From Bacillota bacterium (GTDB taxonomy: Bacteria > Bacillota > Clostridia > Oscillospirales > Oscillospiraceae): a DNA stretch of 5,095 nt. Shown in pieces: positions 1 to 4,574 of this stretch. The stretch spans positions 1 through 5,095 of the forward strand of contig JAEWYA010000077.1 in the NCBI GenBank assembly GCA_023395775.1. The letters are read 5' to 3'. Below the pieces are notes generated by a model that was not told the DNA's origin, did not search any database, and saw nothing but the letters and a program-made list of their open reading frames with translations. The position numbers and the translations under genes are program-made. The stretch's first letter is position 1, and each line of letters opens with the position of its first letter.

Positions 1-1
1 G

Positions 2-280
2 TTTGCCGTCAACGGTGTGACCATGCTTCACATGCTGCAGGGTATCCAGAGTGCCGGTATCCACATCGGGAAGGACTTTGGAGTCTGCGGATTCGACGAT
101 TGGGGCTGGGCCGACCTGATTCCGCCGGGGATTACCACCATCACGCAGGACTCATGGGAAGTAGGACGCCGGGCTGCGGAGCTCTTGCTCAAACGCATTC
201 GAGGGACTGGCCCGATAGGGCCGGTCTATGAGGAGCTGCCCAACCGGCTGATGATTCGCGGTTCCACTGTCTCGGGATAA
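2..280 (+). CDS. LacI-family transcriptional repressor, C-terminal fragment (5' end outside window)
   Basis: This is the last 92 residues of a LacI/GalR-family regulator; the frame is open to the left edge, so the helix-turn-helix and most of the sugar-binding domain lie outside the window. What can be seen is the end of the periplasmic-binding-protein-like effector domain: FAVNG at the start (family pattern FAVND), then GVCGFDDWGWADL (the family's V-x-GFDD strand-turn), PGITTITQD (family pattern P-x-LTTI-x-Q), a helix with GRRAAELLLKRI, and the closing LPNRLMIRGST, which matches the usual LP-x-L-x-x-RxST end. Members bind DNA as dimers and release it, or bind it, on meeting a sugar or sugar-acid ligand. 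It lies upstream of and parallel to a TRAP transport operon, with operator-like palindromes in between, so local control of that operon is likely. The ligand is unknown. An internal GTG at 17 is not the real start, because the family match continues upstream of it. Confidence 0.95.
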   Translation, partial: FAVNGVTMLHMLQGIQSAGIHIGKDFGVCGFDDWGWADLIPPGITTITQDSWEVGRRAAELLLKRIRGTGPIGPVYEELPNRLMIRGSTVSG

Positions 281-284
281 AACC

Positions 285-312
285 TTCCGCTATAAAGGCG
301 GAATGTTTCTTT
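285..312 (+). terminator. Probable rho-independent terminator of the LacI-family gene
   Basis: Five bases after the repressor stop codon there is a 6-bp stem TTCCGC (285-290) / GCGGAA (298-303) with a 7-nt loop TATAAAG, followed by the T-rich run TGTTTCTTT. The stem is short and the T-run is broken by G and C, so termination may be partial. An alternative fold pairs CCTT (283-286) with AAGG (295-298). The position between a regulator and the operon it probably controls fits a terminator. Confidence 0.55.
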
Positions 313-322
313 CCCAAAAATG

Positions 323-350
323 GAATCGGTTTCATGAAACGGTTTCATTC
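323..350 (+). promoter_or_regulatory. LacI-family operator cluster (overlapping TGAAAC/GTTTCA palindromes)
   Basis: Two overlapping inverted repeats share a half-site. GTTTCATGAAAC (329-340) is a perfect 12-bp palindrome, and ATGAAAC-G-GTTTCAT (334-348) is a perfect 7+1+7 palindrome. The same stretch holds a 9-base direct repeat CGGTTTCAT at 327-335 and 340-348, and GAAT/ATTC at its outer edges (323-326 and 347-350). LacI-family operators are typically 14-16 bp palindromes of this kind, often with a central CG; here the central element is a single G, so the spacing is one base shorter than TGAAACCGGTTTCA, the site I recall for the 2-ketogluconate regulator PtxS. The adjacent LacI-family gene is the obvious candidate binder. 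A CcpA-like global regulator is an alternative, but the consensus cre spacing is not matched exactly. Confidence 0.7.
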
Positions 351-399
351 AGGAACATTTACTTTGAGGCCCGCGGGCTGCGGGAAACCGATCAGATTG

Positions 400-427
400 T
401 TGCCGGCAGGAGCCGGAGCAATATAAA
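400..427 (+). promoter_or_regulatory. Candidate sigma-A promoter for the TRAP operon
   Basis: TTGCCG (400-405) matches the -35 consensus at 4 of 6 positions and TATAAA (422-427) matches the -10 consensus at 5 of 6, separated by 16 bp. Transcription would start near 434, giving a leader of about 30 nt before dctP. The spacer is GC-rich and no extended -10 is seen. The operator cluster ends about 50 bp upstream of the -35, which is unusual for simple repression, so a different promoter closer to the operator cannot be excluded, though I found no good match there. Confidence 0.4.
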
Positions 428-446
428 ACAGGTGAGATCCAAATTT

Positions 447-455
447 TAAGGAGGA
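447..455 (+). promoter_or_regulatory. Strong ribosome binding site of dctP
   Basis: TAAGGAGGA is a near-perfect anti-Shine-Dalgarno match, ending 7 nt before the ATG at 463. It fixes the start of the binding-protein gene and agrees with the signal peptide beginning at that Met. Its strength suits a binding protein made in excess over the membrane subunits. Confidence 0.85.
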
Positions 456-462
456 AAAGAGT

Positions 463-1542
463 ATGTTCAGCAAAAAATCCGCTCTTGCAACGTTATTGGC
501 GGGCGCTATGGCGCTCTCCCTCGCCGCGTGCGGCAGCAACGCCGCCAGCAGCGCGGCTGCTTCCAGCGGCGCGGCGTCCGGCAGTGCCGCCGCGTCTTCT
601 TCAGCCGCCTCGTCTGCGGGCGCGAAGGTGGGCCAGACCGTCCTCAAATGCTCTTTCAACCAGTCCATCGACAATCCCGAGGCGCAGACCGTTGTGGAAC
701 TGAGCGACAAGCTGTATGACGCCACGGAAGGCCGCTATTCCATCGAGGTCTATCCCAACGAGCAGCTGGGTGCCCAGAAGGAGTCCCTGGAGTTGGTGGA
801 GAGCGGCGCCGTGGAAATGGCCATCGTCGCAAACTCCATGGTGGAGAACGTGAACCCTGACTTTGCCATCTTCGGCTGCCCCTATGTGTATGACAGCGTG
901 GAGCATCAGCAGAAGGTGTTCCAGTCCGGCGCTCTGGATGATCTGTACGCCCCCACTGAGTCTGCGGGCTTTTCCGTGCTGGCTGCTTACAGCCTCGGGC
1001 CCCGTTGCGTTTACGGTAAGAAGCCCGTCACCTCTCCCGCAGACCTGGCCGGTATGAAGATCCGCGTCATGCAGTCCGACACCATGGTTCAGATGATGAA
1101 CAAGATGGGCGGCGTCGGCACTCCCATGGGCCAGGGCGACGTGTACTCCGCCATTCAGGCCGGTACGCTGGACGGCGCTGAGAACAATATCATCACCTAT
1201 ACCGATCTGAAGCAGTATGAGGTCGCTCCCTATTTCTCCGAGACCAACCACCTGATGATCCCCGACGAGCTGATTATCAACACCAACCTGCTCAAGGGTA
1301 TGAGCGAGGACGACCAGAAGGCGCTGAAGCAAGTGGCTACCGAGTCCGTGGATACCATGTTCACTCTGGCCGCGCAGCTGCGCGATGAGTACTATACCAA
1401 GTGCCAGAACGAGCTGGGCGTCACCATCACCAAGGTGGACATCGCTCCTTTCCAGGATAACCTGAAGGACTTCATCCAGGAGGTCGCCAACCGCTCCGAC
1501 ATGACCAAGACTGTTTACGCCGCCATTCAGGAGCAGCGGTAA
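463..1542 (+). CDS. dctP: TRAP transporter solute-binding lipoprotein, DctP family
   Basis: The 359-residue product is the extracytoplasmic substrate-binding subunit of a tripartite ATP-independent periplasmic (TRAP) transporter. It begins with a lipoprotein signal peptide: KK at 4-5, a hydrophobic stretch 7-20, and the lipobox LAAC ending at Cys23, so the mature protein should be lipid-anchored outside the membrane, as expected in a Gram-positive. A low-complexity Ala/Ser/Gly linker covers about 26-54. The DctP fold follows from about 59: NEQLG (99-103), ESGAVEMA (113-120), and GPR with Arg181, then PVTSPADLAGMKIRV with Arg201. Arg181 and Arg201 are 20 residues apart, the same spacing as Arg127 and Arg147 of sialic-acid-binding SiaP; the second is the family's carboxylate-binding Arg. 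LDGAENN (236-242) is the family's ligand-pocket strand. The ligand is therefore an organic acid. The gene name is generic; C4-dicarboxylate specificity is not implied. Start is set by the RBS and signal peptide. Confidence 0.97.
   Translation: MFSKKSALATLLAGAMALSLAACGSNAASSAAASSGAASGSAAASSSAASSAGAKVGQTVLKCSFNQSIDNPEAQTVVELSDKLYDATEGRYSIEVYPNEQLGAQKESLELVESGAVEMAIVANSMVENVNPDFAIFGCPYVYDSVEHQQKVFQSGALDDLYAPTESAGFSVLAAYSLGPRCVYGKKPVTSPADLAGMKIRVMQSDTMVQMMNKMGGVGTPMGQGDVYSAIQAGTLDGAENNIITYTDLKQYEVAPYFSETNHLMIPDELIINTNLLKGMSEDDQKALKQVATESVDTMFTLAAQLRDEYYTKCQNELGVTITKVDIAPFQDNLKDFIQEVANRSDMTKTVYAAIQEQR
541..624 (+). repeat. Low-complexity Ala/Ser/Gly linker coding region in dctP
   Basis: Residues 27-54 of the binding lipoprotein are almost only Ala, Ser and Gly, encoded by GC-rich mixed codons (gcc, gcg, agc, tcc, ggc). 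It directly follows the lipid-anchor Cys23 and precedes the folded domain, so it is read as a flexible tether. The codons vary, so it is not a clean tandem repeat at the DNA level. Confidence 0.75.
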
Positions 1543-1566
1543 TTTTCCACGATTCGTGCAAAATAA

Positions 1567-1593
1567 GGAGGCCCGCAGGTTCTGCGGGCCTCC
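1567..1593 (+). promoter_or_regulatory. Intercistronic GC-rich hairpin between dctP and dctQ
   Basis: GGAGGCCCGCAG (1567-1578) pairs perfectly with CTGCGGGCCTCC (1582-1593) around a 3-nt GTT loop, a 12-bp stem with 10 G-C pairs starting 24 nt after the dctP stop. It is followed by CCTGCTAAAGGG and has no T-run, so it is not a standard intrinsic terminator. Stable hairpins after the binding-protein gene of a transport operon commonly protect the upstream mRNA from 3' decay or reduce read-through, giving more binding protein than permease. Which of these applies here is inference. Confidence 0.75.
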
Positions 1594-1661
1594 CCTGCTA
1601 AAGGGACCGGAGCTTATTTCCATTTATGCGGATCGCATTCACAATCCTGTCCATTATGAAA

Positions 1662-1670
1662 GAGAGGGAA
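1662..1670 (+). promoter_or_regulatory. Ribosome binding site that sets the dctQ start
   Basis: GAGAGGGAA lies 8 nt before the ATG at 1679. It is weaker than the AAGGAGG sites of dctP and dctM. It supports the ATG at 1679 over an in-frame GTG at 1556, whose frame would run through the intercistronic hairpin and add 41 residues unlike any DctQ N-terminus. Confidence 0.6.
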
Positions 1671-1678
1671 CCTTTCTT

Positions 1679-2200
1679 ATGCAAATGCTTACGACCGTCA
1701 AACGCGGTGTCGATAAAGTCATGGAGTGGTGCTGTATCATCATTCTGGGCGTTATGACCGTCCTCGTAACCTATCAGGTCATTACCCGTTACTGCTTCAA
1801 TAAGCCAAGTGCTATTTCCGAGACCCTGGCCCAGTACCTGTTTGTGTGGATGATTATGTTCGGCAGCGCCTACGTTTTCGGCCTGCGGGAGCATCTGGAC
1901 ATCACCGTGCTCAAGGATCGCATGAGCCTGTCGGTGCGGCTGGCGGTGGAGATTTTGACGAATCTTACGCTGCTGGTTTTCGCTTGGGCCGTCATGATTC
2001 TGGGTGGGCTGCGGGGCGCCATGAACCAGATGACCACCATGGATGCCGCGCTGCAAATCCCTGTGGGCGTGATCTACATTGCCGTGCCGTTCTGCGGTGT
2101 GATCACCCTGTTTTACGCTGTCTATAACTGCTTTGTTGCAGTTCAGGAATACAAAAATCACTCGGCCCGGACCAGCGATGGTACCGCGGGCACCATGTAA
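1679..2200 (+). CDS. dctQ: TRAP transporter small permease subunit, DctQ family
   Basis: The 173-residue protein is the small membrane subunit that pairs with DctM and helps dock the binding protein. Four hydrophobic segments are visible at about 17-36, 50-68, 88-109 and 128-153, the standard DctQ topology. Family features include the run TYQVITRYCFNKP (31-43) after the first helix, SETLAQYLFVW (47-57) with an acidic residue in the family's W/S-x-E-E position (Glu48), and REHLDITVLKDR (70-81) in the loop after helix two. Length is normal for the family. I chose ATG 1679 because an RBS-like GAGAGGGAA precedes it and the resulting N-terminus is short before helix one; ATG 1685, two codons later, is an alternative. 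A 136-nt gap holding a strong hairpin separates it from dctP, and the dctM RBS overlaps its stop codon, implying tight coupling to dctM. Confidence 0.93.
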   Translation: MQMLTTVKRGVDKVMEWCCIIILGVMTVLVTYQVITRYCFNKPSAISETLAQYLFVWMIMFGSAYVFGLREHLDITVLKDRMSLSVRLAVEILTNLTLLVFAWAVMILGGLRGAMNQMTTMDAALQIPVGVIYIAVPFCGVITLFYAVYNCFVAVQEYKNHSARTSDGTAGTM

Positions 2201-2215
2201 GGAGGCGGAGAGAGT

Positions 2216-3553
2216 ATGAGTCAAGCTGCATTGGCCGGCCTTATCATGGTGGTCGGCATCGTTATCACGCTGGCGCTGGGCTTTCCCATCGGTCTGAGTA
2301 TCGGCGCAAGCTCCGCCGCCGCCATTCTGGTCATTTTGCCCTTCGACCAGGCGATGATTACCGCGGCGCAGCGCTTTTTTACCGGCGCAAATTCTTTCTC
2401 CCTGCTGGCAATCCCCTTCTTTGTGCTGGCAGGCAACATTATGAACAACGGCGGCATCGCCAAGCGGCTTATCGGCTGCGCGCGGTTGGTGGCCCATCGG
2501 TTGCCCGGTGATCTTGCCGAGACCAACATCGTCGCCAACATGCTCTTCGGCGCCATCTCCGGTTCCGGCGTGGCCGCCGCCTCCGCCATGGGCAGCATTC
2601 TGCGCCCCATGGAGGAAGAGGAGGGCTATGCCAGCGAGTTTTCCGCGGCGGTCAACATCGCCTCCGGTCCGACCGGCATGATGATTCCCCCCAGCAACAT
2701 CATGATCGTCTATTCCACCGTGGCCGGTTCCGTCTCCATCGCCGCGCTGTTTATGGCCGGCTATGTCCCCGGCATCCTCTGGGGCATCGGCTGCATGATT
2801 CTCACGGCGTTTATGGCGAAAAAGCGGGGCTATATCAGTAAGGAGCATTACTCCCTATCCGCCGCGCTGAAGGTGCTGTGGCAGGGAATCCCCAGCCTGC
2901 TGCTGATCGTCATCGTCATCGGCGGCATCCTCAAGGGCATATTCACCGCCACTGAGGGCTCTGCCATCGCCGTGGTATACTCCCTGATTCTGGGCGTGAT
3001 CTACCGTAACATCAAGCTGGGTGACCTGCCCAAAATTCTTCTCAGCTCCGTGAAAACCACCGCCGTGGTGGAATTCCTGGTGTGCGTGTCCTCCATTATG
3101 AGCTGGGTCATGTCCTTCGCCAAGATTCCCCAGATGATTGCCAACGGCATGATGGGCCTGAGCCACAACCCCATCGTCATTCTGCTCATCATGAACCTGA
3201 TTTTGCTAATTGTGGGCACGTTCATGGACCCCACTCCCGCCGTGCTGATCTTCACACCGATTTTCCTGCCCATCGTCCAGGGCTTTGGTATGACCACGGT
3301 CCACTTTGGACTGATGATGGTTATGAACCTCTGCGTCGGCACCATCACCCCGCCGGTGGGCGCGATCCTCTTCGCTGGGTGCAAGATTGGCAATGTCAAG
3401 ATCGAGCAGGTCATCCGAATGCTCCTGCCCTTCTTCGCCGTTGTGATCGTGGCGCTGCTGTTTGTCACGTTTATTCCCGGGCTGTCCATGGCGCTGCCTA
3501 CCGCGCTGGGTCTGACCACTGCGCCGGCCAGCATGCTCTTTGTGGGCGGTTGA
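2216..3553 (+). CDS. dctM: TRAP transporter large permease subunit, DctM family
   Basis: The 445-residue protein is the transport subunit of the TRAP system, an integral membrane protein that couples organic-acid entry to the sodium gradient (family knowledge). It is hydrophobic over nearly its whole length, with about a dozen candidate helices. Family signatures seen in order are LGFPIGLSIG (21-30), IPFFVLAGNIM (66-76), MLFGAISGSG (109-118), SGPTGMMIPPSN (150-161), GIFTATEGSAIAV (241-253), GTFMDPTPAVLIFTPIFLPI (334-353) and GTITPPVGAILF (375-386). The IPPS and TPPVG regions are the two inverted-repeat hairpin areas where sodium and substrate sites lie in studied homologues. The C-terminal tail after about 425 (PLTALG-like, ending FVGG) is somewhat longer than I expect but not abnormal. 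AAGGAGG overlapping the dctQ stop (2199-2205) sets the start, with a 15-nt intergenic gap. Intact, no frameshift seen. Confidence 0.97.
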   Translation: MSQAALAGLIMVVGIVITLALGFPIGLSIGASSAAAILVILPFDQAMITAAQRFFTGANSFSLLAIPFFVLAGNIMNNGGIAKRLIGCARLVAHRLPGDLAETNIVANMLFGAISGSGVAAASAMGSILRPMEEEEGYASEFSAAVNIASGPTGMMIPPSNIMIVYSTVAGSVSIAALFMAGYVPGILWGIGCMILTAFMAKKRGYISKEHYSLSAALKVLWQGIPSLLLIVIVIGGILKGIFTATEGSAIAVVYSLILGVIYRNIKLGDLPKILLSSVKTTAVVEFLVCVSSIMSWVMSFAKIPQMIANGMMGLSHNPIVILLIMNLILLIVGTFMDPTPAVLIFTPIFLPIVQGFGMTTVHFGLMMVMNLCVGTITPPVGAILFAGCKIGNVKIEQVIRMLLPFFAVVIVALLFVTFIPGLSMALPTALGLTTAPASMLFVGG

Positions 3554-3577
3554 TTTAAAATAAGGAGCTTAAATCAA
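3550..3577 (+). promoter_or_regulatory. RBS of the dehydrogenase gene held in the loop of an AT-rich inverted repeat
   Basis: TTGATTTAA (3550-3558) and TTAAATCAA (3569-3577) are perfect 9-base complements. The loop (3559-3568) carries the Shine-Dalgarno AAGGAG (3562-3567). The left arm contains the dctM stop codon TGA and the right arm ends on the first base of the next gene's ATG. The stem is AT-rich and would be weak; it would present the RBS in an open loop and tie stop and start together. A DNA-binding site is another reading. The repeat is seen directly; any regulatory role is inference. Confidence 0.45.
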
Positions 3578-4548
3578 TGAACGAACATCCAAAGATTGTT
3601 ATCTGCGATTGCGACCACAAAAACGTAGATGTGGAAGCAGGCGTATTCGCTGCCGCGGGAATGGACTTCAAGTGGCTCCACTGCCAGACGCAGGAGGAGG
3701 TCATCAACCAGTGTCAGGGTGCGGTGTGCTTTTTAAACCAGTATGCCCGGATGGATGAAACGGTTTTCAAGGCTGTTCCCACACTGAAGTTCATCGTACG
3801 GTACGGCGTGGGCGTGGATAACGTGAACCTGGCCGACGCCACGAGGTACGGTGTGCAGGTGTGCAACGTGCCGGACTACGGCATGAACGAGGTGGCCGAT
3901 CAGGCCATGGCGCTGCTGCTGAGCGTGGTGCGCAAGACCTGGCTGCTGGCAAACCGGGTGCAGGCCGGAGCGTGGGATTACGCCGAGGCCATTCCCGTCC
4001 GGCGGCTGTCCACTCTGACGGTGGGCATCGTGGGAACCGGCCGCATCGGCTCCGAATTTGCCAAGCGGCTACACCCCTTCGGCTGCAAAGTGATTGCCTA
4101 TGACACCGGTTACTCGCAGCCAAGCCGCCACTTCCCCGAGGGGATCGAATACTGCGGCTCTCTGGAAGAGTTGCTGAGCCGGTCCGACGTGGTGTCGCTC
4201 CACTGCTCGCTGAACGAGGACAACCAGCGCATGATGAATGAGGAGACCTTTGCCCAAATGAAGGACGGCTCCTATTTCATCAACGTCTCCAGGGGCGGAC
4301 TGGTGGACGAGGCGGCGCTGGACGCGGCCCTGACCTCCGGCAAACTGGCCGGAGCCGGGATCGACGTAGTAACGAAGGAGCCGCTGGACCGGACCAGTCC
4401 GCTGCTTTGCCATCCCAACCTGATGATCACGCCCCACATGGCCTGGTACTCCGAGGAGGCCGCGTTGGAGCTGAAGCGTAAATGCGCGGAGGAAGCCGTC
4501 CGTTTCCTGAACGGTGAACCGGTGCGCTATCCCGTCAATACTCTATAA
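3577..4548 (+). CDS. D-isomer-specific 2-hydroxyacid dehydrogenase, CtBP-like branch
   Basis: The 323-residue protein is a cytoplasmic NAD-dependent 2-keto acid reductase / D-2-hydroxyacid dehydrogenase. The Rossmann motif GTGRIG (153-158, G-x-G-x-x-G) is followed by VIAYD with Asp176, which favours NAD over NADP. The family catalytic triad is complete: Arg239 in NVSRGGLVDE, Glu268 in KEPL and His287 in TPHMAW. Within the family it resembles the C-terminal-binding-protein (CtBP) branch: VCNVPDYGMNEVAD (95-108), RKTWLLAN (119-126), LHCSLNEDNQ (208-217) and TPHMAWYSEEA (285-295). Trp290, three residues after the catalytic His, matches the Trp that lines the keto-acid pocket in human CtBP1. Length is normal for a single-domain-pair enzyme, with no ACT domain, so it is not a long-form phosphoglycerate dehydrogenase. 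It follows dctM by 23 nt with its own RBS, so it probably acts on the imported acid or a product of it. The exact substrate is unknown; 2-ketoaldonate or hydroxypyruvate reduction are options. Confidence 0.93.
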   Translation: MNEHPKIVICDCDHKNVDVEAGVFAAAGMDFKWLHCQTQEEVINQCQGAVCFLNQYARMDETVFKAVPTLKFIVRYGVGVDNVNLADATRYGVQVCNVPDYGMNEVADQAMALLLSVVRKTWLLANRVQAGAWDYAEAIPVRRLSTLTVGIVGTGRIGSEFAKRLHPFGCKVIAYDTGYSQPSRHFPEGIEYCGSLEELLSRSDVVSLHCSLNEDNQRMMNEETFAQMKDGSYFINVSRGGLVDEAALDAALTSGKLAGAGIDVVTKEPLDRTSPLLCHPNLMITPHMAWYSEEAALELKRKCAEEAVRFLNGEPVRYPVNTL

Positions 4549-4574
4549 AATTGGTTTTTCTGGAGGCACTGTCA

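Noticed and set aside
334..349. CcpA cre site
   Set aside because: The half-sites resemble cre, but the spacing lacks the central CG at the right position, and an adjacent LacI-family gene is a simpler explanation. It is kept only as an alternative.
345..725. Open frame on the - strand covering the operator region and the start of dctP
   Set aside because: Much of it is the reverse image of the Ala/Ser linker and signal peptide, and it crosses the promoter and RBS of dctP. No family resemblance was seen.
1567..1605. Classical rho-independent terminator after dctP
   Set aside because: The stem is excellent but it is followed by CCTGCTAAAGGG, not a T-run, and the next TRAP genes depend on read-through or on a promoter I could not find. 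It is listed as an intercistronic hairpin instead.
601..1623. Open frame of 340 codons on the - strand opposite dctP
   Set aside because: It lies wholly antisense to a well-supported DctP gene. The translation is rich in His, Gly, Leu and Val with no recognisable domain, as expected from the reverse frame of GC-rich codons, and there is no good RBS.
1556..1678. N-terminal extension of dctQ from a GTG at 1556
   Set aside because: The frame is open, but it would place the strong hairpin inside coding sequence, add 41 residues not typical of DctQ, and lacks a suitable RBS. ATG 1679 has one and gives a normal length.
1598..2848. Open frame of 416 codons on the - strand opposite dctQ and dctM
   Set aside because: The product is a His/Gly/Asp/Gln-rich sequence without membrane or domain features, antisense to two membrane-protein genes whose motifs are clear. 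It is a shadow of GC-rich coding.
3577..4548. Phosphoglycerate dehydrogenase SerA assignment
   Set aside because: There is no C-terminal ACT domain, the TPHMAWYSEE and LHCSLNEDN motifs fit the CtBP-like branch better, and no serine-pathway genes are nearby. A SerA-like activity is not strictly excluded.
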